Below, piece after piece: positions 54,358-63,545 of a stretch of 64,000 nt of DNA. The DNA comes from Parerythrobacter_A sp963838735. GTDB lineage: Bacteria > Pseudomonadota > Alphaproteobacteria > Sphingomonadales > Sphingomonadaceae. The stretch lies in the NCBI GenBank assembly GCA_963838735.1, contig CAWISG010000008.1:62001-126000 (forward strand). Reading direction: 5' to 3'. The position numbers were made by a program, and so were the translations under genes. Each line of letters begins with the position of its first letter. The stretch's first letter is position 1. The notes under the pieces were generated by a model that searched no databases, was not told where the DNA came from, and saw only the letters and a list, made by a program, of their open reading frames with translations.

Positions 54358-54816
54358 ATGACCAACCGCGCCGAACTGAAAGCCGCCATGCCCGCAATGC
54401 TGCTGCACGAAGGGTGGTGGAATGGCTGGTATCGTGACGTCGATAACGACGGGCATTTGCTCGACGAACGCCGGGTGAAGACGCATTGCGAGTTTCCGGA
54501 CAGTGGCGAATGGCACTATGTACAGCACAACTGGCTGAGCTGGGACGACGGGCGCGAGGAAGTGTACGAGTTCGGCGGCGCGTTGACCGGGGACCGGCTG
54601 GTATGGGACACCGACCGGTTCAGCGGGGCCTGCTGGCAGACGGATGGCAACGTGCTGATGCTCCGGCTGGAGCGCGAGGATGTGGCGGATGCCCATTATG
54701 TCGAGATGATAACGATTGCGCCCGACGGGCAAACACGCGCGCGGACATGGCAATGGTACAAGGATGGCAAACCGTGGAAGCGGACGCTGTGCGATGAGCG
54801 GAGGATCGAGGCATGA
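54358..54816 (+). CDS. Calycin-like protein (DUF3598-type), second copy
   Basis: 152 aa. Same layout as the gene at 48326 (MLLHEGWWNGWYRDVDNDGH, YEFGGALTGDRLVWDTDRF, YVEMITIAPDGQTRARTWQW), so the two are likely paralogues in different operons of one regulon. Beta-barrel small-molecule binding is inferred. Overlaps the next gene by 4 bases (ATGA). Confidence 0.65.
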   Translation: MTNRAELKAAMPAMLLHEGWWNGWYRDVDNDGHLLDERRVKTHCEFPDSGEWHYVQHNWLSWDDGREEVYEFGGALTGDRLVWDTDRFSGACWQTDGNVLMLRLEREDVADAHYVEMITIAPDGQTRARTWQWYKDGKPWKRTLCDERRIEA

Positions 54817-55385
54817 GTTTCACCGTAAGCCTAGCGCTGGCCCTGGCGGCCACATCGACGGCAACGCCGCCGGACTTGTCCGAACCGATTGCGGTGGCCG
54901 ATGTCATGCCGGAAGCGGCCGACATCCCGCCACCGCCCCCGGCCCCGCCACCGCCGCCAGGTCTGCCGGCAGCCGCCGCCTGCAACGCTCCGGTGCTGAT
55001 GGTGATTACCGGCCCGACGCGCGATGCCGTGCGGATGCGGGCCTATGGGCTGGCGATTGCGGAAAGCAGATTATACGAGCAGCTGGGCGGCTATTATCTC
55101 AACATCCCTGCCGCCATCGACAGTTTCGAAGGCGAGGCGGAGGAAGGCTTCACAACGCTGATCGTGCGCTTCCCGTGCCTCGCAAATGCGCGCGCGTTCT
55201 GGTACAGCAAGACCTATCAGGAAGAGATCCGCCCGCTGCGGCTGGACCCCAGCGCGGGCGATTATGTGGTGCGCGTCTATCCCGCGCTGCCCGTGCCGCC
55301 CTATCTGGCAGACAAGGCAACCGGCGCGCGATACTTGGCAGAGTTTCCGAACAAAGGCGTGGAGCAGGTGGAACCCCGCCCCTGA
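54813..55385 (+). CDS. Exported DUF1330-domain protein
   Basis: 190 aa. Signal peptide (about 1-20), Pro-rich linker IPPPPPAPPPPPGLP, then a DUF1330-like domain: GGYYLNIPAAIDSFEGEAEE, LIVRFPCLANARAFWYSKTY and EEIRPLRLDPSAGDYVV. Periplasmic relative of the cytoplasmic DUF1330 protein at 43041. Ends 3 bases before the stop of the convergent operon from site 3. Confidence 0.75.
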   Translation: MSFTVSLALALAATSTATPPDLSEPIAVADVMPEAADIPPPPPAPPPPPGLPAAAACNAPVLMVITGPTRDAVRMRAYGLAIAESRLYEQLGGYYLNIPAAIDSFEGEAEEGFTTLIVRFPCLANARAFWYSKTYQEEIRPLRLDPSAGDYVVRVYPALPVPPYLADKATGARYLAEFPNKGVEQVEPRP

Positions 55386-55388
55386 CGT

Positions 55389-56115
55389 CTAGCGGTTGAG
55401 TTCGACCAGCTCGTAGCGGTTCATCATGTAGCCGTCGATCGAGCCGTAAACCAGGATTGCATCGTCGTCCGCCGTCACCCAGATATCGTAATCGGGGTGC
55501 TTGGTGCCGCCCATCCCGGCGTCGCTGTCGTCGATGAAGCGGAAATGGCGGCAGGCGAAGGTTCCGGCTGCAACGCTGCGCTCTTCATCGCCGACATATT
55601 CCAGCGTGATGGCAACTTCGCTGATCTGCGGCGGGGTGGCACCGCGGTGATCGGGGGAGGGCAGGAAGACGCGCAGGGTGCGCTTGTGCGGGGCTTTGCT
55701 AACATCCATCACACGGCTCAGGAACCCGTCGCCGACCACCGGGTGCGTGCCGAACCCGTCGAACGCACCGACCGCCTGGCGCCGTTCGGAATTGCGCCCG
55801 ATATCGGGGCCGTAGCTTTCGCATTCGATGGCGTTGGCGTCGGCATCGTGGCGCAGCCAGCCCGACCCCAGAAACCCATCGTCCAGCGTCAGGTGGACCA
55901 GCAGATGCTGCGGCACCATGTCCGGCCCGATATGATAGACGATATCGCGCAGTACGGTGGGCGCAGGCTCCTCGATCTCGCACTGCGCACGCATGATGAC
56001 CGAGCCATCGCCATGATGGGTGAAGGTGAAGCTCTCGCGCCCCCGCTCCGCTCCGCGCATGTCGAGCCTTTTCGGACGTATAGCGAATGCGGCCCGATAC
56101 GGTGCGATGCTTCAT
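55389..56115 (-). pseudogene. Conserved hypothetical protein, one frameshift near the start
   Basis: The ATG at 56115 overlaps the nitrilase stop (ATGA) and gives MKHRTVSGRIRYTSEK; the body then continues in another frame from LDMRGAERGRESFTF. Deleting one G near 56065 joins them into about 241 aa. Beta-rich, with a Tyr-Asp-rich C-terminal half (KHPDYDIWVTADDDAILVYG) that recalls DUF3108-like barrel proteins. No signal peptide. Function unknown, last gene of the operon from site 3. Confidence 0.6.
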
Positions 56116-57173
56116 ATGATGCCCGCCTTGTCCAGCCGTGCGATCACGCCTTCCTGCGCGCGTTTGAAATAGTCGCGGTCCGGAATTGCCGGTTTGCCGT
56201 CCTGCATCATGCCGCCGGGCTGGTGAAAGTCGCCCCCAAATTCCGCATAGGCTTGCGCGAACAGGTCAGGGCGTTGCCGCGCCAGCACATTTGTCATTGC
56301 CGGGACCCGGCGCGCTGTGCGCAGGGCACCCAGGTCGACCGTGCCGAACGCGGTAAAGGTTTCCCCGTCACCCGCCTGCGCCACCACCTTGCCCCTGTAA
56401 TCCACGAACTGGCTGTTCCCGTCCGCCGAGGCGAACGGCATGGCCGTCCCCGCGATCCCGGCGGTATTGGCGCTGATCACATAGGCCATGTTCTCGAACG
56501 CGCGGGCGCGCTTGCCGATATCCTTGGGCGTGGCCAGCGGCGAACCGATTTCGCTGCTGGAATGGCAGAATACTTCGGCCCCGCGCAGCGCCAGCACGCG
56601 CGCGATTTCCGGATAGAGGATTTCCTCCGACGCGACGCAAGCGAGCCGTCCGATTTCGGTGTCGGCCACGGGGAACACGCCGTCGAGGCCGTAGCGGTCG
56701 AGATAGGCGTCCCAGACGTCGTGCGGGCTGGGCGCGAACATCGACAGCAGGCGGCGATAGCGCAGCACCACATCCCCGCTGGGCGCGACGATGAAGCTCG
56801 CCTGGAAATAGAAGTCGGGGAAGGCCGGATCGGTTTCGTAGGCATTGCCCGCGATATAAATGCCGAGCCGCTGCGCCACGCCGCCCAGCGCCTCGTATTC
56901 CGGCCCGTCCGCTGCAAAACCCACGCGCGCCGCGAAATCGGGGATCGTCGTGCGTCCCGGATAGGAGGTGAACAGGTATTCGGGCAGCACTGCCAGCTTC
57001 ATAGGCACGCCGGAATATTGCGCGATGAAGATGCCGGTGGTGCGGATCTGGTTCTCCAGTTCCCCGATGTGCTCGAGGATGGCGGCGCGCGCGGCGGCGG
57101 TGTCGGGCAGGCGGTCCAGCGCGCGCGCGGTCAGCTGCATGGCGACGGCGGAATAGGAGGCGGGTGCGGTCAC
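56112..57173 (-). CDS. Nitrilase-superfamily carbon-nitrogen hydrolase, atypical Lys position
   Basis: 353 aa from the GTG at 57173, which overlaps the FAD-oxidase stop (GTGA) and keeps the first strand ASYSAVAMQLTA; an ATG at 57140 would cut it. Glu of the triad in AVLPEYLFTSYPG, Cys in IGRLACVASEEILYPE. Where the family has catalytic Lys (YRKxH) this protein reads RYRRLLSMF, an Arg. It may be an amidase of a divergent branch or impaired. Context suggests hydrolysis of an amide intermediate. Confidence 0.8.
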   Translation of the reverse strand: MTAPASYSAVAMQLTARALDRLPDTAAARAAILEHIGELENQIRTTGIFIAQYSGVPMKLAVLPEYLFTSYPGRTTIPDFAARVGFAADGPEYEALGGVAQRLGIYIAGNAYETDPAFPDFYFQASFIVAPSGDVVLRYRRLLSMFAPSPHDVWDAYLDRYGLDGVFPVADTEIGRLACVASEEILYPEIARVLALRGAEVFCHSSSEIGSPLATPKDIGKRARAFENMAYVISANTAGIAGTAMPFASADGNSQFVDYRGKVVAQAGDGETFTAFGTVDLGALRTARRVPAMTNVLARQRPDLFAQAYAEFGGDFHQPGGMMQDGKPAIPDRDYFKRAQEGVIARLDKAGII

Positions 57174-58720
57174 AGGCCCAGCGAGCCGGGGTTCATCAGG
57201 CCGCGCGGATCGACATCGCGCTTTACCGATTGCAGCAGCGCATCGGCGCGCGGGTCGAGGCTGTCGCGCAAGGGATAGGTGCGTCCGATCTGGAAATGCA
57301 CCGCATCGTGCGCGGCGAAGATGTCGACGACGGCGCCTTTCAGTTTTTGCGTCAGCGCCCATGCCGGGGCGTTGCCGTCCAGCTTGGGTACTTTTTTCAG
57401 ATGTGCCGCCTCGATGGTGGCTTCGATTACCGGGTTACGCGCGTCGGGCCAGTACAGGCACGGCTCGATCAGTGTGCCGCCGCCACCCACCGCCGCGATC
57501 AGCGTGCCGTAATGCAGGCCGAGCGCGTCCATTGCGTCGGCGTGGTCGGCGAACAGTGTCAGCAGCGCGTCGAAACACGCCTGCGCCTGACCGTGCGACA
57601 CCAGCCCGTGAATGGGCGCCCAGCGTTCGCCATCGGGGCCGAGGATCGAATTCAGCGGGCCGAACGGATTGGCGCGGATGATCTTGGGAATGGTGTTTTC
57701 CACCTCGCGCCCGCCCGCCTGCGCCGCGATATCGCGCGCCGCCGCAATGTCCGCATCGGCCGCAGCCTGCACGCGGCCCTCGGCCAGCACATGCAGCGAG
57801 AAATTCGTATCTTTCAGGAAATCGCGCCCTGCCGCGACGACGCGCGCACCCTCCTTCAAACCTTTCAGAAAACCGCCCTGCTTGCGCATCATGCCGACCA
57901 GTTGCTTGGCGTCGCCCGCCAGGCTGTCACGTTTCATGCGAATGGCGTTGAGGAAGGGGTCGAAGCCGAAGCATTCAGTGGCCAGCCCCTGCCGCTCTAT
58001 TTCGGTGATCGCGGCGAACCACGCATCGTGCGTGTCGAAAGCGAAGCTGGCATAGCCGTGGCATTTGGCTTCTGGCACCAGCCGCAGCGTGATCTCGGCC
58101 TTGATGCCAAGCGCGCCGGTGTCCGCAAGGAACAGTCCGGCAAGGTCAGGGCCGTAAGGGCGGGTATGCGCATTGCCCAGCTTCAAAAGCGTGCCGTCCG
58201 CCAGCACCACTTCCAACGCGGTGCAGCTTTGCACGGCGCTGCCATGACGGCCCGTGCCCCAGAAAATGCCGTTCTGGCTCATCGCGCCGCCAACCGTCGC
58301 CTTGAGGCCGGAGAGCGTGCCCCACATCGGCGTGCGCAGGCCGTGCGGGGCCAGCGCCTCGCGCAAACTTGCCCAAGTGCAGCCGGGTTCGACCGTAACG
58401 GTCATCGACACGGGGTCGATATCCAGCACGCGGTCCATCTGCGTCAGGTCGAACAGCACCGCGTCGGGCGTGTCGCTGCTATAGCCGCCGGTATAGCTCA
58501 TGCCGCCGCCGCGTGGGATGACGGCATGGCCTGCACTAGTCGCTGCCTTTACCGCCGCGGCAAGCTGGTGCTTGTCTGCCGGACGCACCACGGCGGCAAG
58601 GTCCGCTCCGCGTGCGTAGATATCGTGCGCGTAAAAATCGAGGTCGGCGGGATCGCTCAATACCTGCGCGCCGGTGGCTGCGAGCGCGTCAGACAAGCTG
58701 GTTCTGACGAGCGTTGCCAT
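57170..58720 (-). CDS. FAD-linked oxidase (GlcD/VAO type)
   Basis: 516 aa. FAD-binding PCMH domain: VIPRGGGMSYTGGYSSDTPD, VTVEPGCTWASLREALAPHG, GTLSGLKATVGGAMSQNGIF. C-terminal cap domain with a final FAD segment DPRGLMNPGSLGL typical of 2-hydroxyacid/aldehyde oxidases. Could oxidise a hydroxyacid or aryl alcohol of the pathway. Starts within the stop of the MFS gene. Confidence 0.88.
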   Translation of the reverse strand: MATLVRTSLSDALAATGAQVLSDPADLDFYAHDIYARGADLAAVVRPADKHQLAAAVKAATSAGHAVIPRGGGMSYTGGYSSDTPDAVLFDLTQMDRVLDIDPVSMTVTVEPGCTWASLREALAPHGLRTPMWGTLSGLKATVGGAMSQNGIFWGTGRHGSAVQSCTALEVVLADGTLLKLGNAHTRPYGPDLAGLFLADTGALGIKAEITLRLVPEAKCHGYASFAFDTHDAWFAAITEIERQGLATECFGFDPFLNAIRMKRDSLAGDAKQLVGMMRKQGGFLKGLKEGARVVAAGRDFLKDTNFSLHVLAEGRVQAAADADIAAARDIAAQAGGREVENTIPKIIRANPFGPLNSILGPDGERWAPIHGLVSHGQAQACFDALLTLFADHADAMDALGLHYGTLIAAVGGGGTLIEPCLYWPDARNPVIEATIEAAHLKKVPKLDGNAPAWALTQKLKGAVVDIFAAHDAVHFQIGRTYPLRDSLDPRADALLQSVKRDVDPRGLMNPGSLGL

Positions 58721-60023
58721 CAGGCGGCTCCTGCAACTGCGCGGGTGGGCGCGGTATCATCTTCGGGCAGGTCGTCCGGATATTTGCCCAGCAACAGTAA
58801 CACTGCACCGCCCGCGATGAAGGCGAAGATCGCGATTTGCAGGATGGCGTCGTAGCTGCCCGTCGTATCGCGGACATAGGCGTAGATGATCGGCGAAATC
58901 GCGCTGCCGAGGCCGAAAGGCATGTACAGCATGCCGTAGATCTTGCCGTAATTTGCCATGCCGAAATAACGGCCCGTGAGATAGGCGATGAGGTCGCTTT
59001 CCGCGCCGGCGGCAAAGCCCAGCAGGAAGCCTGCCACGGCGGCCATCGGGAACACGATGCTGTCGCCCAGCAGCAGCCACATGGATATCGCGGGCAGGCA
59101 CAGCAGCGGGAAAGCGACGAAACCCTGCCAGAACCGGTCGAGCAACGCGCCGGTAATGAGCCGCCCGGACAGGATGCCGATGCCCAGTACACCCATCACA
59201 CTGGCCGCCGTCTGCGCCTCCAGCCCGCGATCGGACAGCATGGCAGGCATGTTGATGAAGGCCCCGCCGAACGCCGTCGCGATCAGGCGATGCTGAGCCA
59301 GATCAGCCAGAAACGGTAATCCTTCAGCGCGGTGCCGAGCGTCACCCCGGTCAGCCTGCCGCTGGCGCCGGCAATATCCCTCGGCCGTTCGTCGGCGCGC
59401 GGTTCGCGGAACAGGAAATAGCCCAGCGGCAGGGCCACCAGCAGCGGCAGCAGCGCGACGATGGCGAACATCATGCGCCACCCTTGCGTTTCGATGGCCC
59501 ACACCGCCAGCTTGGGCACGACGATGGCAGCAAGGCTGGTGCCCAGTAGCAGGATGCCCAACGCCAACCCCCGGTTCTTGAAAAACCACAGATTGATCGC
59601 CCGGCTCCAGGTCACCGGCGTGGAGCCGATACCGACCAGTCCGACCAGCAGCCACAGCGCGTAGTAAACATAGAGCGTCGAACTGGCCGCCGCCGTCGGC
59701 GTCAGGCTGATCGCGGCGAATGATGCGCCGAACGCCAGCAGGCTCCACAAGGCGACGGGCCGCACCCCGAACCGGTCCGCCAGCGAGCCGAAGAACGGCG
59801 CAAGCAGGCTGGCGATGACGCCGAAAATGGTGATCGGGAACAGGATTTCGGTACGGGTCCAGCCGAACTCCGCAATCAGCGGTTCGATGGTGAAGCCGAT
59901 GACGTTGAAGGGCAGGGGCGACGCGCCGCACGCGACACCCAGCACACCCGCCAGCAGCACCTTCCACCCCAGCGAAAACTCGCCGGGCTGCTTCGGTGCA
60001 TACGCCGTCTGGTCAGTCGCCAT
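58720..60023 (-). pseudogene. MFS transporter, one frameshift in the middle
   Basis: Two frames make one 12-helix transporter of 434 aa. The first half (60023 to about 59290) starts FSLGWKVLLAGVLGVACG and ends in RFWLIWLSIA*; the second resumes LIATAFGGAFINMPAMLSDR to the stop at 58720. The minus strand reads GCCTGATC where one more C (CCC) would keep the frame; a one-base homopolymer loss is the simplest reading. It resembles the MCT/oxalate-formate-type MFS group and would carry the substrate across the inner membrane. Confidence 0.85.
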
Positions 60024-61070
60024 CGCTGTAGAACTCCGTCAAATTGCCGTCCGGGTCGCGGATGGCGATGATATCAACGTGTCGGCTTCTGAACGAGGCC
60101 GCTGATCGTACATCGGGGAACCGTAGTGCCACGGCGGCGGGCAAGTCATCGCCCAGTCGCTCGGCCAGCATCGCTTGATAGGCGCGCAGGTCGCGCACCG
60201 GATAGCGGACCGAAATGATACCAAGATTTGGCGGGCTGGCCTTGGCCGAATGGTCGTGGCCGGTAAAGCCTGCGATCTGCATTACTTCGACGCGACCCGT
60301 CTCGCCTGCGACCGGAAAAAGCGCGGCGGCGGTGCGGGCAATCTGCGGCGTCAGGTTATAGGGGATGCCGAAATTGGAAAAGGCGGGTTCGGGCGGTTCG
60401 CGTTCGCTGTCGAACAGCACGCCGAAGCCCAGCGTGTCGCGGTAGAAGTCGCGCGCCACCGGCCGGTCGCGGACCATCCGCATGGCGTTGAAGCCCTGGC
60501 TCATGCGGCCCACGGGGAACGCGGTGAATGCTGGTGTTACGCGCTCATACACCGCCACGTTGATGCCGTGCGGTCCCTGCAACACGACATTGCGCAGATC
60601 GCTCGCGCCGAACCGGAAGCGGATCGGCGGGCTTTCGGCCCACCAGCCCAGCGCCAGTGCCTGTTCGTACAAGGCGGGCACATCGTCGCTGCGGACCATG
60701 ATCGAATAGATGCCGCCGGTGTCCCAGGCGCGCGCCGCAGGGCGCACCGGTTCCTGCGCGACGCCGGTGAAACGCACGAAGCGGATGCAGCCGGTATCGG
60801 CGTCCGGCGCGCACCACCGTTCGAACGTGGCGGCGGCCTCTGCTGGTAGTTTCCAGTACTTCAGCTCGCGCGCGTGACATTGCCCGACCGCACCAACCGC
60901 CAGTTTCCGGCGTGGCGAAACAGCGCGGTGGCGGGTTCGAACTCGGCCACCGAGACCACCGCCTCGGTCCACGGCGCGACGCCGTATTGCGCCGCAACCG
61001 GCTCGACGCCCTGCGCGCTCACCCCCGTCGCGGTAACGGCGCAGACGAGCGCACCGAATGCCGCGAACAG
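60013..61070 (-). pseudogene. Secreted two-domain VOC protein, one frameshift, unclear start
   Basis: Main frame (60863 to 60013): two VOC (glyoxalase) repeats, first GGIYSIMVRSDDVPALYEQA and second GFNAMRMVRDRPVARDFYRD, ending in DPDGNLTEFYSDGD. In another frame upstream: a signal-peptide-like FAAFGALVCAVTATGVSAQ and VAEFEPATALFRHAGNWRLV. A missing base near 60863 (NVTRAELKYWK) would join them. No ATG is present upstream; a CTG after AGGAAG at 61070 or a later GTG may start it. It overlaps the MFS start by 11 bases. It may be an exported enzyme acting on the substrate or its first product. Confidence 0.65.
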
Positions 61071-61106
61071 GCGCTCTTCCTGTGGTGATTGCGCGTGCGG
61101 TCACGC

Positions 61107-63389
61107 TCAGTCGAACGTGAAACCCACGTCGATGCCGAAGGTCAGCGGCGGTGCGGCATAGACCTGGTTCGTGCTGGTCGTTGCACGGAAATATTCGCGA
61201 TCGGTCAGGTTCTTGCCCCACAGCGTGACTTTCAGTCCGCTGTCGTCGGGGCGATAGCCGATGCGCGCATCGACGCGCGTGCCGGGTTCCACCAGCGAAC
61301 CGGGCGGGTTGGCGACGAGGGCAAAGCTGTCGTCCTCATACGCCACATCACCGCCGAAGAAGACCTCTCCACTGCCGACCGGTATGGTGTAGGTGAAGCC
61401 GACGGTCGCCTTGTATTCGGGCGCGTTCTTCAGCTCCAGCCCCAACGCGCACGCTACCACCTGATCGTTGAACGCCGCACCCGGTGCGCCGCCCGCCGTC
61501 ACATTGGTACAGGCCGGTCCGGCGACGCCGGTGTTGATGTTGGAGTTGGTCAGCGTGCCTGCCTGCAAGGCGGTAAGGCTTTCGTATTTCGCGTCGAGAT
61601 AGCTGCCATTGCCGTAGATTATCAGCCCGTCCACCGGCTCCAGGCTGAATTCCACCTCGAAGCCCTGGATGCTGGCGTCCGCCGCATTGGAGCGGGTGAA
61701 CACCCCGCCGCCGGTGGTCGCGCTGATTTGCAGGTCGCTATAGTCGTTGTTGAAATAGGTCGCGTTGAAGGTGGCGCGCCCGTCGAGGAACTGCGTGCGC
61801 AGGCCCGCTTCGATGCTTTTCAGCTCTTCCTTGTCGACGGACAGGAAGCAGCCTGCCGGGCTGAAGCAGTCGGACGAAAAGCCGGGCGATTTGAAGCCGG
61901 TGGCGTAGCTGCCGTAGACGAGGATGTCGGGCGTAATTTCGTAGCTGGCCTTGCCGGTATAGGTCACATCATTGACGCCCACGCTGTCCTCCACACGCGG
62001 GATGACGGGGGAGGTACCGATGAAATCGCGGTCCTCGTCGGTATAGCGCGCGCCCGCCGTCAGTGTCAGCGCATCGGTTACGTTCAGCCCGACCTGCCCG
62101 AACACGGAGAAGCTTTCGGTCTGGATGTCATTGGTGATCGGCAGGATGAAGGTGAAGGCGAGGTTCGCATCCTCGTTGTAATAGAACGCGCCCGCCGTCA
62201 GATCGACCAGATCGCCGATATTGGTGTTTACCAGGAATTCCTGGCTGAACTGGTTCTGGTCCGTCTGCTGGAAATAGGGGAAGGTGATGCTGGTGCTCAG
62301 ATCGTCCTTCAGCGTGCGGTAGGCGGTGGTGGAGGACACCGAGAAGCCGTCATAATCGCCGCTAAGCTGGTAGGACACGCCGAAGGCATCGACCTCGCTG
62401 TTGAAATCGGTGAAGCAGCCGACGGGCTGGAAAGTCGCGGGCGTAAAGGCCGAACAGGTTACGCCGGGCGCTGGTTCGATGGTGAAGATGTCCTGATCGC
62501 GGTCCGTCACGACGGTCGGGTTGTCGCTTTGCGCAATGATGGAGCTGGGGACGGGATCCGACTTGTCCTTGGTGTAGTCGACGATGGCGAGGAACGACCA
62601 GATGTCGGACAGTTCGCCATACAGGCTGCCACGAATGGCATAAACTTCCTCGCCGCCCGGCTCGGACCCGGCGAGGTTTGCGAAATCGCCATTGGGATTG
62701 AGCGTGAAGTAGCTGTCCCGTTCACGATAGAGGCCGGAAATGCGCAGCGCACCGGTGTCCCACAGGTCGGCATTGGCGCTAACCTTGGCCTGAATGCGGT
62801 TGTAATTTCCGTAGCCCGCTTCGGCGGTCACGCTGCTTTCGCCAAGCTGCGGACGGACGGAACTGATCTTGATCGCCCCGCCATTGGTGTTGCGGCCATA
62901 GAGCGTGCCCTGCGGCCCGCGCAGCACCTCGACCTGTTCGATGTCTACCAGGTCGACGAGGCTGCCGACGGTGCGGCCCAGATAGACATTGTCGATATAG
63001 ATGCCGACGGCAGGGTCGATGGCGCCGCGCGATTCATCTTCGCCTACCCCGCGGAAATAGATGCGCGCGCTGCTGGCGGTGCCGGTGCCGGTGGAAATGA
63101 CCACGTTGGGGATCTGGTTCTGCAGATCGTTGGTATCGGCAATCTGCCGGTTCTCCAGCGCTTCCGCACTCAGCGCGGTGACGGCGGCGGGAACATCCTG
63201 CAGATCCTGCGCGCGCCGTTGCGCGGTCACGATGATGGCGCCGTCGCGGGCTATCGGATCGGCAACCTGCTGGCTCGTGGCGCTCTGGTCCGCTTCCTGC
63301 GCCGAAGCGAGGGCAGGGGCGAGCAGGCCCGATGCCAGTACGGTCCCGAAGGCGAGGCGAAGCGGCTTGGCGATAGCGCAGTGGGTCAT
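61107..63389 (-). CDS. TonB-dependent receptor of the catabolic regulon
   Basis: 760 aa from the ATG at 63389. Signal peptide (AALAP-type cleavage near ASA-QEADQ), TonB box-like GAIIVTAQRRAQDLQDVPAA, plug with RIYFRGVGEDESRGAIDPAV and VEVLRGPQGTLYGRNTNGGA, then a 22-strand barrel ending GIDVGFTFD. FecA/FepA-like sphingomonad receptors of this type often take up organic substrates. It is the first gene of the operon from site 3, so I infer it imports the substrate of this pathway. Confidence 0.92.
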   Translation of the reverse strand: MTHCAIAKPLRLAFGTVLASGLLAPALASAQEADQSATSQQVADPIARDGAIIVTAQRRAQDLQDVPAAVTALSAEALENRQIADTNDLQNQIPNVVISTGTGTASSARIYFRGVGEDESRGAIDPAVGIYIDNVYLGRTVGSLVDLVDIEQVEVLRGPQGTLYGRNTNGGAIKISSVRPQLGESSVTAEAGYGNYNRIQAKVSANADLWDTGALRISGLYRERDSYFTLNPNGDFANLAGSEPGGEEVYAIRGSLYGELSDIWSFLAIVDYTKDKSDPVPSSIIAQSDNPTVVTDRDQDIFTIEPAPGVTCSAFTPATFQPVGCFTDFNSEVDAFGVSYQLSGDYDGFSVSSTTAYRTLKDDLSTSITFPYFQQTDQNQFSQEFLVNTNIGDLVDLTAGAFYYNEDANLAFTFILPITNDIQTESFSVFGQVGLNVTDALTLTAGARYTDEDRDFIGTSPVIPRVEDSVGVNDVTYTGKASYEITPDILVYGSYATGFKSPGFSSDCFSPAGCFLSVDKEELKSIEAGLRTQFLDGRATFNATYFNNDYSDLQISATTGGGVFTRSNAADASIQGFEVEFSLEPVDGLIIYGNGSYLDAKYESLTALQAGTLTNSNINTGVAGPACTNVTAGGAPGAAFNDQVVACALGLELKNAPEYKATVGFTYTIPVGSGEVFFGGDVAYEDDSFALVANPPGSLVEPGTRVDARIGYRPDDSGLKVTLWGKNLTDREYFRATTSTNQVYAAPPLTFGIDVGFTFD

Positions 63390-63431
63390 GTGCAGTCTCC
63401 CGAGATTTACAATATTCTCTCCGGGCGCAAG

Positions 63432-63443
63432 TTGTCCGGACAA
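63432..63443. promoter_or_regulatory. Palindrome TTGTCCGGACAA, site 3
   Basis: Third copy of the 12-bp palindrome with ATTT on the right. It lies between the divergent TonB receptor (42 bases to its ATG) and the membrane-protein gene at 63546 (102 bases). Confidence 0.75.
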
Positions 63444-63545
63444 ATTTGCCTTTGTCAAGCAATCCGCTATCACGCCGCCGGAATTGAACGATATGGTGCG
63501 GCGACCGCGTCATATCGGCAACAATCGTAAAAGGAGCCTGTTCGC

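Noticed and set aside
61089..63530. 813-codon plus-strand open frame
   Set aside because: Antisense shadow of the TonB receptor gene; no ribosome site and no domain.
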